Assembly (NCBI GenBank): GCA_965603355.1
Contig: CBFDCQ010000005.1
Span: 24,003-88,002, forward strand
From: CBFDCQ01 sp965603355
GTDB lineage: Bacteria > Hydrogenedentota > CAZGCA01 > CBFDCQ01
Reading direction: 5' to 3'
DNA: 64,000 nucleotides
The notes under the pieces are model-generated. The model saw nothing but the letters and a program-made list of their open reading frames with translations, made no database searches and was not told the DNA's origin. The translations under genes were made by a program, and so were the position numbers. This document shows, in pieces, positions 46,022-55,581 of the stretch (positions within the stretch are counted from its first letter, which is position 1; each line of letters opens with the position of its first letter).

Positions 46022-48421
46022 ATGGGAAAGTCCAAGTCTACTTATTCGGCTGAGAACATACAGGTACTGGAAGGCTTGAGCGCCGTTCGCAAGCGGCCGA
46101 GCATGTATATCGGTTCGACCGGGTCGCGCGGCCTTCACCATCTTGTCTTCGAGGTGGTTGACAACGCCATAGATGAGGCGATGGTGGGGGAGTGTACCGA
46201 GATCAATGTCACGATCCACGTTGATAATTCGGTAACGGTCGTCGACAACGGACGAGGAATACCGGTTGACGTTCACGCGAAGACCCGAAAGTCGGGCGTC
46301 GAAGTAGTGATGACGAAATTGCACGCCGGCGCCAAGTTCGACCAGAAAAGCTATCGCGTGTCTGGAGGGCTCCACGGTGTGGGCGTGTCTGTAGTCAATG
46401 CGCTTTCCGAGTGGCTTGAGGTCGAGGTAAAAAGCGGCGGGAAAGCACATTTCCAGAAATACAAGCAGGGCGTGCCCGAAGGAGAACTCAAGAAAGTTGG
46501 AAAGGCGAAGTCACGCGGGACCAGGGTGACGTTCCGACCTGACCACACGATATTTGAGGAGACAGTATTCAGCGCGGACACGATTGTCAACAGACTGAGA
46601 GAGCTGGCGTTTCTGAACAAGGGAATACGGATTGTTCTCGTTGACGAGCGTAACGACAGACGCGAAGAGTTCCAGTACGAGGGCGGCATCGTGTCCTTCG
46701 TGGAGCACCTGAACAAGAACAAGAACGCGATTCATCCGAAACCGGTCTACATTGAGAAGGAGCGAGACGACATCAGGATTCAAGTCGCGCTGCAGTACAA
46801 CGACGGGTACGCGGAGAACGTGTTCACCTTCGCCAATAACATAAACACGCAGGAGGGCGGGACGCACCTTATAGGGTTCAAATCGGCGCTCACGCGTGTG
46901 GCGAACGATTATGCGCGGAAGAACAACCTCCTGAAGAACGCTAAGGAGTCGCTGGCCGGTGAGGACATACGCGAGGGCCTCACGACCGTCCTTTCTGTGC
47001 ACCTCCATGATCCTCAGTTCGAAGGTCAGACCAAGACCAAGCTGGGCAACAGCGAGGTCAAAGGCCTCGTTGAGTCGATCCTTAACGAGGGCCTTGGGAT
47101 CTTCTTCGAGGAATCACCCGGTGTGGCCAAGAAGATACTGGACAAAGCCCTGAACGCGTCCCGGGCCAGAGAGGCTGCGAGACGAGCCCGGGAGCTGGCC
47201 AGGCGCAAGAGCGCTCTGGATGCCGGCACCCTTCCCGGAAAGCTTGCGGACTGTGCCGAGTGCGATCCCGAACTCGCGGAGCTGTACCTGGTGGAGGGCG
47301 AATCGGCGGGAGGAACCGCAAAGCAGGGGCGCGACAGACGTTTTCAGGCGATCCTGCCACTGAGAGGTAAGATTCTCAACGTTGAAAAGGCCCGGGTCGA
47401 AAAGGTGCTCAGCAACGAGACCATACGTGACATTATCACGGCGCTCGGTACCGGCATAGGCGATGAAGAGTTCCGTGTTGACAAAGCCCGATACCACAAG
47501 ATCATTATCATGACCGACGCCGACATTGACGGCGCGCACATACGCACGCTGCTGCTCACCTTCTTCTTCCGCAAGACGCGGCAGCTCGTGGATAAAGGTT
47601 ACGTGTATATCGCGTTGCCTCCACTGTATCGCGTGCAGAAAGGAAGGAAGGAGAGGTACCTGGCGGATGACGGTCAACTCGAGAGGTACCTGTTTGAACT
47701 GACGCTCGAGGAGAGAAAGCTGCGCGCCAACGGCGGGAAGAAGGAGACGAAGGTCGACATAGAAGCCTTTATAGACGCGGTTAAGGCGTACAGGGAAAGC
47801 GAGCGGTTGCTGAGACGGCTTGAGCGAATGTACGGCGTATCGCGCGAGGCTGCGAAGAAATGCCTGCGATTGTCCGGCAAAGCGTTAGGCAAACTTGACG
47901 CGCTATCGAACGAGGAGAGGGAAAAGATTTTCGGCAAAGGGGCACAGATCCAGGCCTCCCCTACCGAGCAGCAGGAGCTGTTCGTCGCGGGACCTCGACC
48001 AACGGGGGCCGGTGCCAAGAGAAAGCGTATTATAGATGGAGGATTTGTGCGCAGCCACGAGTTTGCACGGCTAAAGGAGCTCGATAAGAACCTGAAACTA
48101 GTGGGGAAAGCGCCCTACGTTCTGATGAAAGGCGACCAGGAGGAATTGAGCACACAGGATTTCGGCGAGCTAATCGAATACGTTCTTGCTGTTGGACGCA
48201 AATCTGTAACCATCCAGCGATACAAAGGTTTAGGCGAGATGACGGCAGAGCAGCTGTGGTCGACGACGATGGACCCGGAACGGCGCAGCGTGCTCAGGGT
48301 GACCTACGAGGACCTCGTCAAGGCGGACGAGATATTCACGGCGCTGATGGGCGAGACAGTTGACGCGCGAAGAGAGTTCATCCAGGACCACGCGCTTGAA
48401 GTGCGCAATCTGGATGTCTGA
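46022..48421 (+). CDS. gyrB: DNA gyrase subunit B
   Basis: A 799-residue GyrB. ATPase domain: VLEGLSAVRKRPSMYIGST, VVDNGRGIPVDVH, GGLHGVGVSVVNAL; TOPRIM domain: YLVEGESAGGTAKQGRDRRF (EGESAGG instead of the commoner EGDSAGG) and MTDADIDGAHIRTLLL; C-terminal QRYKGLGEM. Its length and the insert between TOPRIM and C-terminal segment (about 600-740) match the long Gram-negative form such as E. coli GyrB (804 aa). ATG 46022; the longer frame begins at the promoter and is not used. Confidence 0.98.
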   Translation: MGKSKSTYSAENIQVLEGLSAVRKRPSMYIGSTGSRGLHHLVFEVVDNAIDEAMVGECTEINVTIHVDNSVTVVDNGRGIPVDVHAKTRKSGVEVVMTKLHAGAKFDQKSYRVSGGLHGVGVSVVNALSEWLEVEVKSGGKAHFQKYKQGVPEGELKKVGKAKSRGTRVTFRPDHTIFEETVFSADTIVNRLRELAFLNKGIRIVLVDERNDRREEFQYEGGIVSFVEHLNKNKNAIHPKPVYIEKERDDIRIQVALQYNDGYAENVFTFANNINTQEGGTHLIGFKSALTRVANDYARKNNLLKNAKESLAGEDIREGLTTVLSVHLHDPQFEGQTKTKLGNSEVKGLVESILNEGLGIFFEESPGVAKKILDKALNASRAREAARRARELARRKSALDAGTLPGKLADCAECDPELAELYLVEGESAGGTAKQGRDRRFQAILPLRGKILNVEKARVEKVLSNETIRDIITALGTGIGDEEFRVDKARYHKIIIMTDADIDGAHIRTLLLTFFFRKTRQLVDKGYVYIALPPLYRVQKGRKERYLADDGQLERYLFELTLEERKLRANGGKKETKVDIEAFIDAVKAYRESERLLRRLERMYGVSREAAKKCLRLSGKALGKLDALSNEEREKIFGKGAQIQASPTEQQELFVAGPRPTGAGAKRKRIIDGGFVRSHEFARLKELDKNLKLVGKAPYVLMKGDQEELSTQDFGELIEYVLAVGRKSVTIQRYKGLGEMTAEQLWSTTMDPERRSVLRVTYEDLVKADEIFTALMGETVDARREFIQDHALEVRNLDV

Positions 48422-48453
48422 TTTGTTGTAACGGGGCACGGGAGAGTTCCCAG

Positions 48454-50952
48454 ATGTATGCACGAAATGAGCGTATAATACCTGTCCACATCGAAGACCA
48501 GATGCGGGACGCGTATCTGGATTACGCGATGAGCGTAATTGTCGGTAGGGCGCTGCCGGACGTGCGTGACGGGCTGAAACCTGTGCAGAGACGCATCCTT
48601 TACGCCATGCGCGAGCTCGGACTTGTCCACAGTCGACCTCACCGAAAATGCGCCCGCATCGTCGGCGAGACCATGGGTACATATCATCCGCATGGGGATT
48701 CGGCGATATACGATGCGCTGGTGCGGATGGGCCAGGATTTCGCATATCGCGGCATGCTGGTTGACGGTCAGGGCAACTTCGGTTCGATGGACGGGGATCC
48801 CGCCGCTGCGATGCGTTACACAGAAGCGAGATTGGCTAGTATTGGCGAGCTGATGCTCGCGGACATCGAGCGGCAGACCGTGGACATGGTGCCGAACTAT
48901 GACGGCTCCGCGGAGGAACCCGTGGTATTGCCGGCGGCTTTTCCGAGCCTGCTGGTCAACGGGAGTTCCGGCATCGCCGTGGCGATGGCGACGCATATTC
49001 CGCCGCACAATCTCGGCGAGGTCGTAGGCGCCCTTGTGGCGTTGATCGAAGATCCCGACATAGAACTGGCGGGGCTGATGGGGCACATCAACGGGCCGGA
49101 TTTCCCGACCGGCGGGGTGATCCTTGGCCGTGCCGGGATTGAGAGCGCGTACCGCACCGGCAGGGGGAAGATAATGGTTCGCGCCCGCGCCTCGGTCGAG
49201 CGCGCTCAACGCAGCAACAAGGACAGGATCGTCGTCACGGAAATACCTTTCCAGGTGAACAAATCGAGGCTTCTCGAGAGTATCGCCGATCTCGTCCGCC
49301 AGAAGAGGATCGAGGGGGTCGCCGACCTGAGAGATGAGTCTGACCGAGACGGCATGAGAGTCGTCGTGGAACTGAAAAGGGGTGAAGTGGCCGAGGTGGT
49401 GCTGAACCAGCTCTATAAGCATACGAGCATGCAGGAGACGTTCGGGGCGATTATGCTGGCTTTGGTCAACAACCGACCGGTCGTTATGGGTCTGAAGGAC
49501 ATGCTGCTGCGCTACCTGGACCACCGGCGCGAGATCGTGCGCAGACGCACCCTGTTCGAGCTGACACGAGCGGAAGAGCGAGCGCACGTTATCGAGGGGT
49601 TGATGATAGCCGTCGATCGGATCGACGAGGTCGTCAGCCTGATTCGCAAGTCGAAGAACGCCGAGGAGGCCCGAGCGGGGCTGGTACGAAAGTTCGGGTT
49701 GACGGAGGTTCAGGCTCGCGCGATCCTGGATATGCGGTTGCACCGGTTAACCGGGCTCGAGAGAGAGAAGCTAGCCCATGACCACAAGGAGCTCGAGGCG
49801 CGCATAAAGAAGCTTAAGCAAATCCTGTCGAGTGAGGAGAACATCCTGGCCGAAATCAAAAAGGAGCTTCTCGAAGTCAAGGAGAAACATGGTGACGCGA
49901 GAAGGACGGAGATCCTTACCGAGGCGGGAGAGTTCGAGCTGGAAGACTTGATCGCGGATGAAGATATGGCGGTAAGCATATCGGATTCGGGTTACATTAA
50001 GAGGATACCTGTCAGCACATACAGGAAGCAGCGGCGTGGCGGTAAAGGCGTGATCGGTATGGGCACGAAGGAGGAGGACTTCGTGGAGCACCTCCTGATA
50101 GCCTCCACGCATCAGTACCTGCTCTTTTTCACCGACCGAGGTCGCGTGCATTGGCTGAAGGTTCACCGGGTGCCGCGCGGCGGCAGGCTGGCGAAGGGCC
50201 GCGCCATCGTCAACCTGCTCCATGTGGACAAGGGCGAGTCGATCACCGCGTTTCTCAGTGTGAGGGAGTTCGAGGAAGGCAAACACATCTTCATGGCAAC
50301 CGAAAGAGGGGTGGTCAAAAAGACCGCGCTAACCGCGTTCCGCAACCCGCGCCGAGGAGGGATCATGGCGATCCTCCTTGACGAGGGCGACAGGTTGATT
50401 GAGACGCTGATGACGGACGGCGAGAGCTCGGTCCTGCTCGCCACCGAGCAGGGTCAGGCCATAAAATTCGCCGAGAGCGACGTGCGATCCATGGGGCGAG
50501 CCACAAGAGGCGTGCGCGGTATATCTCTCGCGAAGGGGGACAGGGTTGTTGATGTGGCAGTGCCGCGCGACGACGAGACCGTGCTGGTCGTGACCGAGAA
50601 TGGATACGGCAAGCGGACAAAAGTGCCCGAGTACCGCCTCCAAAAACGAGGCGGCCGCGGGACCATCAACATAAAGACGTCAAAGCGCAACGGGCGTGTC
50701 GTCGCGGTCAAACCGGTCCGGGACGTTCATGAACTCGTCATAATGACGGCACAGGCCAAAGTTATCAGGTCGCCCGTGAAGGAGATATCCATTATCGGAC
50801 GTAACACCCAGGGCGTCAGGCTGATATCTCTCGCGAAAGGCGATAAGGTGGTCGGCGTCGCCATAGCCACAACCGAAGAGGACAAGCCAGCCGCCGAGGA
50901 GCCCGAGGAAGCTGCCGGCAACTCGCGGGATTCGGAACCAGCGGAGAATTGA
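48454..50952 (+). CDS. gyrA: DNA gyrase subunit A
   Basis: An 832-residue GyrA. DYAMSVIVGRALPDVRDGLK, the quinolone region HPHGDSAIYDALVRMGQDF (Ser and Asp at the positions of E. coli Ser83 and Asp87, i.e. the sensitive type), catalytic Tyr in AAMRYTEARL, coiled coil around 430-500, and a C-terminal pinwheel domain with the GyrA box in RKQRRGGKGVIGM. An acidic tail follows (EEPEEAAGNSRDSEPAEN). It lies 32 bases downstream of gyrB, the same unit. Confidence 0.98.
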   Translation: MYARNERIIPVHIEDQMRDAYLDYAMSVIVGRALPDVRDGLKPVQRRILYAMRELGLVHSRPHRKCARIVGETMGTYHPHGDSAIYDALVRMGQDFAYRGMLVDGQGNFGSMDGDPAAAMRYTEARLASIGELMLADIERQTVDMVPNYDGSAEEPVVLPAAFPSLLVNGSSGIAVAMATHIPPHNLGEVVGALVALIEDPDIELAGLMGHINGPDFPTGGVILGRAGIESAYRTGRGKIMVRARASVERAQRSNKDRIVVTEIPFQVNKSRLLESIADLVRQKRIEGVADLRDESDRDGMRVVVELKRGEVAEVVLNQLYKHTSMQETFGAIMLALVNNRPVVMGLKDMLLRYLDHRREIVRRRTLFELTRAEERAHVIEGLMIAVDRIDEVVSLIRKSKNAEEARAGLVRKFGLTEVQARAILDMRLHRLTGLEREKLAHDHKELEARIKKLKQILSSEENILAEIKKELLEVKEKHGDARRTEILTEAGEFELEDLIADEDMAVSISDSGYIKRIPVSTYRKQRRGGKGVIGMGTKEEDFVEHLLIASTHQYLLFFTDRGRVHWLKVHRVPRGGRLAKGRAIVNLLHVDKGESITAFLSVREFEEGKHIFMATERGVVKKTALTAFRNPRRGGIMAILLDEGDRLIETLMTDGESSVLLATEQGQAIKFAESDVRSMGRATRGVRGISLAKGDRVVDVAVPRDDETVLVVTENGYGKRTKVPEYRLQKRGGRGTINIKTSKRNGRVVAVKPVRDVHELVIMTAQAKVIRSPVKEISIIGRNTQGVRLISLAKGDKVVGVAIATTEEDKPAAEEPEEAAGNSRDSEPAEN

Positions 50953-51041
50953 GCCCCCCCTTGCTGTCTCGCTGCAATACGCGTCGCAGTCCGCGTGGCC
51001 GATCACAGGCGAACGCGTCGCAACAGAGTCGGTGGAGGAGT

Positions 51042-51272
51042 ATGGTACGCAAGGTAGTGTCCTTGGTATTGGGGATCCTCCTGATTATTGTGGGGATAAT
51101 CGGGCTATTCCTGCCGATTCTGCAGGGGATCGCGTGTATCGTTGCTGGTTTAGCCCTCGTCGGTTATGCGAGTCCCGCAGTGAAACGCAAGCTCGAACCT
51201 GTTGTCAAACGTTGCGAGACGTCTGCTAAGGAGTTGGGCGAGCGCGTGTCAAGACGGATACGACGGAAGTAA
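51042..51272 (+). CDS. Small two-helix membrane protein (PGPGW-like)
   Basis: A 76-residue protein with two TM segments (VVSLVLGILLIIVGIIGLFLP and LQGIACIVAGLALVGYAS) followed by a basic amphipathic helix rich in Lys/Arg. It resembles small proteins annotated as PGPGW-type transmembrane proteins, but the resemblance is loose. ATG 51042 is preceded by GGAGGAG; an open frame reaching back into gyrA is not used. Function unknown. Confidence 0.75.
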   Translation: MVRKVVSLVLGILLIIVGIIGLFLPILQGIACIVAGLALVGYASPAVKRKLEPVVKRCETSAKELGERVSRRIRRK

Positions 51273-51310
51273 ACTGGAGCGGGATGCGGTTCGCGAAGGC
51301 AACGGCGGCC

Positions 51311-51340
51311 TTGTTTGCGGAAAGGTACGCCTGATATAAT
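51311..51340 (+). promoter_or_regulatory. Promoter of the murC-murB-ftsQ unit
   Basis: TTGTTT (51311-51316), 18-base spacer, perfect TATAAT (51335-51340), about 35 bases before murC. Confidence 0.6.
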
Positions 51341-51378
51341 CTGCAGTAAGCGTGGTGGTGCGAGAGGGGGCTCACGTC

Positions 51379-52818
51379 ATGTTAAGTGGTATGCGGCGGA
51401 TCCATTTCGTGGGAATTGGCGGGATCGGCATGAGCGGTCTCGCGGAGATACTGCTCAACCTTGGATATAGGGTCACGGGGTCGGATCTCAGGCGGAGCGA
51501 TATCACGGACAGGCTTGTTCAGCTTGGCGCGACTTTCTTCCAGGGCCACGTTGCGAAAAACCTCGGCGACGCGAACGTCGTAGTCAGATCGACAGCGATT
51601 TCGGAGGACAACGTCGAAGTTCAGGCTGCGAGACGGCGCCGGCTTCCCGTGATACCCCGGTCGCAACTTCTCGCCGACCTGATGCGACTTAAACAGCATG
51701 CCATAGCCGTCGGGGGCACGCACGGTAAGACCACCACGACCTCCATAATGTCCGCCATACTCGAAAAAGCGGAAGTCGAGTCGACGGCCATCGTTGGGGG
51801 CATCCTCACCAAAAGAAACAGCAACGTGGCGTGGGGCACGGGAGATTATCTCGTAGCGGAAACCGACGAGCACGACGGATCCTTCCTGAAACTGTATCCG
51901 ACAGTGACCGTCGTGACGAATATTGATCCGGAACACATGGAGTACTACGGCACGCTCGACGCGCTCAAGGCGGCCTTTCTCGATTTCGTCAACAGGGTTC
52001 CGTTCTACGGTTTCTCGGTAGTCTGCAGGGACGACGCGAACGTGCGGTCCATCATTCCGGAGATCACGGCGACATACATCGCCTATGGTCTGCGCCGGGG
52101 TGCGGATGTTTTGGCTAAAGACATCTCGCTCAAGACGCCGGGGAAGAACCTGGCTGACGTTGGGCGAATAGAATCGAAGTTTACGGTGCATAATGAAAAC
52201 GAGCGGTTGGGTAAGACCGGTAAGCTGGGTACGGTCAGCATCCGCGCGGTCGGCAAACATAACGTCTTGAACGCGCTCGCCGCTATAAGCGTCGGATTGG
52301 GTCTCGGCATGAAGTTCGCGGACATCCGCGCCGGGCTGAAGCTGTTCGGCGGCGTCAAGAGACGGTTTGAGCTGAAAGGCAACGTTTCAGGCATTGCGGT
52401 ATTCGAGGATTACGCTCATCATCCCACGGAGATTGAAGCAACTTTGGAGGCCGTACGGTCCCTGCGTCCGCGCCGTATAGTGGCGGTGTTCCAGCCGCAT
52501 CTTTACAGCCGGACGAAGTTCTTCTGCGACGATTTTGGGCGCGCTTTGGCGAAGACGGACCGGCTCGTGGTGACCAAGATTTACGGGACGTCGAGGGAGG
52601 AGCCGATGCCCGGCGTGTCGGGCATGAACGTTGCTAAAGCCGCACGCGCAGCTGGACACGACGCGGTGGAATATATCGAGGACAAAGATGAAGTTCCGAA
52701 ACTCCTCGCAGAATCGTTGCGCCCGGGTGACGCAGTCCTTTTTCTGGGAGCGGGCGACATCGGGCGCGTAAGCGATCAGATGGTAAAGCTGCTCAAGGGG
52801 CGGAAAGGAGCTCTGTGA
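51379..52818 (+). CDS. murC: UDP-N-acetylmuramate--L-alanine ligase
   Basis: A 479-residue MurC. RRIHFVGIGGIGMSGLAE is the N-terminal UDP-binding signature, AVGGTHGKTTTTSIM the ATP P-loop, AETDEHDGSF and NIDPEHMEYYG the metal and carbamylated-Lys region, and FEDYAHHPTEI the C-terminal domain motif. ATG 51379 follows GAGAGGGGG; a GTG-type start at 51352 would add nine residues without a better site. The stop overlaps murB. Confidence 0.97.
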   Translation: MLSGMRRIHFVGIGGIGMSGLAEILLNLGYRVTGSDLRRSDITDRLVQLGATFFQGHVAKNLGDANVVVRSTAISEDNVEVQAARRRRLPVIPRSQLLADLMRLKQHAIAVGGTHGKTTTTSIMSAILEKAEVESTAIVGGILTKRNSNVAWGTGDYLVAETDEHDGSFLKLYPTVTVVTNIDPEHMEYYGTLDALKAAFLDFVNRVPFYGFSVVCRDDANVRSIIPEITATYIAYGLRRGADVLAKDISLKTPGKNLADVGRIESKFTVHNENERLGKTGKLGTVSIRAVGKHNVLNALAAISVGLGLGMKFADIRAGLKLFGGVKRRFELKGNVSGIAVFEDYAHHPTEIEATLEAVRSLRPRRIVAVFQPHLYSRTKFFCDDFGRALAKTDRLVVTKIYGTSREEPMPGVSGMNVAKAARAAGHDAVEYIEDKDEVPKLLAESLRPGDAVLFLGAGDIGRVSDQMVKLLKGRKGAL

Positions 52819-53762
52819 GGGTGGTTTACACAGGGGACGTCCGCTCGGAACAAAACGCGGATCGCGACGCTGCGTACCGGTACATAGAACGTATCGCGCC
52901 TAAGGACGCGAGGAGGAACGAACCGTTGTCCCGTCACACGACGTTGGGCGTGGGCGGTCCCGCGGACCTCTGGATCAAACCGCGTACAGTCGGAGCGGCG
53001 TTGGACGTCCTATCCTTCTGCCAGAGAGAGTCGGTACCACACATGGCATTGGGCAGGGGCTCTAATGTGCTTGTGTCTGACTCTGGATGGCGCGGCGCGG
53101 TAGTCAATCTGTCGCGCTGTTTTCGTCGGTACAGGCCGGTTGCAGGGGGCGTGACGTGCGGTGCAGGACTTAGCCTTCCGCGTCTTGTGCGAAGGCTCGC
53201 GGGCGACGGTTTTTCCGGCCTCGAGTGGGCGGGAGGAATACCGGGCACAGTGGGTGGAGCGGTCGTCGTGAACGCCGGGGCGCACGGCGCGGAGATGTCC
53301 GGGGTGGTGAAGAGAATCGTCGCGATGGTGGAGGGTGAGAGACGGCTGCTTGGCAAAGAAACCATCGCGTTCTCGTACCGCGCCGCCGAAGCGCCCGGCA
53401 TAGTGCTCGAGGTGGAGTTCGAGTTGAACGAGGCTGTTCCTGAACTTGCGCGCGAGAAGATCGAACATCTTATGAGTGTGCGCGAGAGAACGCAGCCCCT
53501 CTCTAAGAGAACCGCCGGGTGCATATTCAAGAACCCGCCGGGAGATAGTGCCGGCCGGATCATCGATTCGCTGGGCCTGAAGGGCGTTGTCGCCGGCGCG
53601 GCAAGAGTGTCGGAACTTCACGCCAACTTCATCGTCAACGAAGACGATGCGACCGCTGCCGATGTGTTCTCGCTGATACGGCGGGTGAAAGAGCGGGTTA
53701 GGGGAGAAACGGGCGTACAACTCGAACTTGAGGTGGAGCTGATAGGGGACTTCGCGCAGTGA
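52815..53762 (+). CDS. murB: UDP-N-acetylenolpyruvoylglucosamine reductase
   Basis: A 315-residue MurB. FAD-binding GRGSNVLVSDSGW and GLEWAGGIPGTVGGAVVVNAG; RTAGCIFKNPPGDSAGRIID carries the active-site loop where bacterial type II MurB has Ser/Cys; ELHANFIVNE near the end supplies the C-terminal Glu-containing helix. An N-terminal extension of about 40 residues precedes the core. GTG 52815 overlaps the murC stop (GTGA). Confidence 0.97.
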   Translation: MRVVYTGDVRSEQNADRDAAYRYIERIAPKDARRNEPLSRHTTLGVGGPADLWIKPRTVGAALDVLSFCQRESVPHMALGRGSNVLVSDSGWRGAVVNLSRCFRRYRPVAGGVTCGAGLSLPRLVRRLAGDGFSGLEWAGGIPGTVGGAVVVNAGAHGAEMSGVVKRIVAMVEGERRLLGKETIAFSYRAAEAPGIVLEVEFELNEAVPELAREKIEHLMSVRERTQPLSKRTAGCIFKNPPGDSAGRIIDSLGLKGVVAGAARVSELHANFIVNEDDATAADVFSLIRRVKERVRGETGVQLELEVELIGDFAQ

Positions 53763-54556
53763 GAAAGTCGCGCAAGACCAGGGGTAAACGAAAACCGATC
53801 CCGCGTCGCCGCAAGATACGTAACATCAAACGGACGGCGCGGATCGTTATCCCACTGATAGTGTTGGCGCTTGTCGGGGCTGCCATTTATGTGGACTTGA
53901 AGAGGTATCTGAAAGATTCCGAGCGATATCGTGTGGAATTCATAGAGGTTGCCGGCACGAACCGCGCCTCCGAGGATGAGATCATCGAGTATTCGGGCAT
54001 ACGCCCGGGTAACCCGATCTTCTCTATCGGGCCTGAAGAGGCAGCCGAGCGCATCGTGGAACACCCTCGAGTGAAGTACGCACAGGTCGCGGTGACCGTA
54101 CCGAGCCTCGTATCAATCCGCGTCGTGGAGAGGGAGCCGCTCGCGTTGGTAGTGTTCGATAAGGCATATGAACTTGATTCTGAAGGGGTTATGCTCGGTG
54201 AGTGCAAGAAGGGTGTAGCCCCGGAAGGCGCCATAATCAGCGGCGTCAAGAAGCCCGGGTTTCTCAGAACGGGCGCCCGGCTGACGGACGACGGTCTCAA
54301 AGAGGCGCTCGAGCTGTGGCGCATCTTCTCCTCGGACCCTATCGCAAAGGAACTGACCGTGTCCGAGATCGATATCAGCGAGCAGAAATCGCTGATCATG
54401 ATTCTGGCGAACAGAGAGTACGAGATTCGGTGGCCCAGAGAAAATCTCGATGGGTGCCTATACAGATTGGCGCTCTTATGGAAGGAAACCGACGGGTTCC
54501 CGGCAGTTCGCCAGTATGTTGACCTCAGATTCAGCGACCCAATCCCGACACGCTGA
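53759..54556 (+). CDS. ftsQ: Cell division protein FtsQ
   Basis: A 265-residue bitopic protein: a strongly basic cytoplasmic N terminus (MRKSRKTRGKRKPIPRRRKI), one TM helix (IVIPLIVLALVGAAIYV), then a POTRA domain beginning RVEFIEVAGTNRASEDEIIE and FtsQ beta domain (VPSLVSIRVVEREPLALVVF). GTG 53759 overlaps the murB stop. murC-murB-ftsQ is a division/cell wall cluster fragment; ftsA and ftsZ do not follow. Confidence 0.92.
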   Translation: MRKSRKTRGKRKPIPRRRKIRNIKRTARIVIPLIVLALVGAAIYVDLKRYLKDSERYRVEFIEVAGTNRASEDEIIEYSGIRPGNPIFSIGPEEAAERIVEHPRVKYAQVAVTVPSLVSIRVVEREPLALVVFDKAYELDSEGVMLGECKKGVAPEGAIISGVKKPGFLRTGARLTDDGLKEALELWRIFSSDPIAKELTVSEIDISEQKSLIMILANREYEIRWPRENLDGCLYRLALLWKETDGFPAVRQYVDLRFSDPIPTR

Positions 54557-54829
54557 CCAACCTTCTCTTTGGGTCCGCCGTCACTTTGGAGCGAATTCCT
54601 GTAACCTTTTGGTGTTCACATCCGTATGATACCATGGTGGGTGTTGTTGCAGCCATGGTGGTTCTTTCGTGAAGTGTATGCCTGGGCCGGGAATGGCGAC
54701 GAAAGGTGGTTCCAGGTTGGATGAAGAGTTGCTGCGGCACCTTCAACGGAACCTTCCGGGTAACTCCGGCGATTATCATGGATAGTGACGGTAGGGGCAA
54801 GCCGGTTACATTAGAGAGGGGGTAGCATC
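54557..54829. other. Gap between ftsQ and the TIGR04073-like gene
   Basis: 273 bases without a supported gene. A 35-codon open frame at 54678-54785 has no ribosome site. A TATGAT at about 54625 could be a -10 element but lacks a matching -35. Confidence 0.35.
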
Positions 54830-55363
54830 ATGACAGTTCGTGGAAGCGGTGTACAGAAGAGCATTTCGCTGGCGATGGTATTGTCACTGCTGTTTCTTGC
54901 CACGGGATGCATCGTCGGAGCTGGGTCGTCGCGCGCGAGGGAGGAGGAGCAGCGCGTCTCGCTGAAGGGTAGTGCAGGCGAGTTTGCGCGGGGAGTTGCT
55001 AACGTTGGCTTCTGCTGGCTCGAGCTACCCAGCGAAATAGAGGCGCATATTCGGGAAAACTCTCCGGGCAATCCGTTCGGTATCATATCGCCTGTGTTCG
55101 CAGTCACGTTCGGGACGATCAGTGGGACGTTTCGGGCCGTCGAGAGGGCGGCCGGAGGGGTGGTCGAGGTCGCGTTGAGCCCGTTTCCGCCGTACGAGCC
55201 GCTGATGGACCCGGCGCTTCCGCCATACCTGGCTTCCATCAAGCTGCCGTGTAAGAAGAGTTGTACCTGCAGTCGTTGCGAGGAAGCCCGTGAGGACGAT
55301 GACGATGACGATTACGACGACGATGACGATGACGATGAAGAGGACGATGACGACGACGAGTAA
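54830..55363 (+). CDS. TIGR04073-like exosortase-associated lipoprotein with poly-Asp tail
   Basis: A 177-residue exported protein. Lipobox LATGC (Cys27). The core, EFARGVANVGFCWLELPSEI, PFGIISPVFAVTFGTISG and VVEVALSPFPPYEPLMDP, matches my recollection of the TIGR04073 family, reported in genomes with exosortase (EpsH/PEP-CTERM) systems. After a Cys-rich linker (CKKSCTCSRCEEA) it ends in about 25 almost uninterrupted Asp/Glu residues, encoded by a GAC/GAT microsatellite (55294-55360). GAGAGGGGG precedes ATG 54830. Function unknown; the acidic tail could bind calcium or cationic partners. Confidence 0.75.
   Translation: MTVRGSGVQKSISLAMVLSLLFLATGCIVGAGSSRAREEEQRVSLKGSAGEFARGVANVGFCWLELPSEIEAHIRENSPGNPFGIISPVFAVTFGTISGTFRAVERAAGGVVEVALSPFPPYEPLMDPALPPYLASIKLPCKKSCTCSRCEEAREDDDDDDYDDDDDDDEEDDDDDE
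55294..55360 (+). repeat. GAY trinucleotide microsatellite coding for a poly-Asp tail
   Basis: A run of GAC/GAT/GAA/GAG codons, with one TAC, at the 3' end of the TIGR04073-like gene. Such a tract is prone to slippage and may vary in length between strains. Confidence 0.8.
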
Positions 55364-55391
55364 ACGACCCTGAAAGGTGATGCCGATGTGC

Positions 55392-55418
55392 GGGCGGTCG
55401 CCGTTGCGGCGGCCGCCC
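55392..55418 (+). terminator. GC-rich hairpin after the TIGR04073-like gene
   Basis: GGGCGGTCGCCG-TTG-CGGCGGCCGCCC, a 12-bp stem with one G-U pair, 28 bases after the stop. No T-run, so a rho-independent terminator only in a loose sense. Confidence 0.45.
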
Positions 55419-55475
55419 GACCTCCATAGCACAGTCCCGCGCGATACACTGCCATCGCGAGCGCGCCGATTGCGC

Positions 55476-55504
55476 TTGCATTCTGCCGCTCATTTGATTA
55501 TAAT
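55476..55504 (+). promoter_or_regulatory. Sigma-70-type promoter of tatA-mobB
   Basis: TTGCAT (55476-55481), 17-base spacer, perfect TATAAT (55499-55504), about 75 bases before tatA. Confidence 0.7.
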
Positions 55505-55581
55505 GGGGCCGAATTGAAGCATAGCATGACCTCTTGAGACGAGCAGGCGCTGAAACGCGCACAACTGGAGGTGGAATACAC

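Noticed and set aside
54678..54785. Thirty-five-codon open frame in the gap after ftsQ
   Set aside because: No ribosome site and no similarity I recognise; too short to support.
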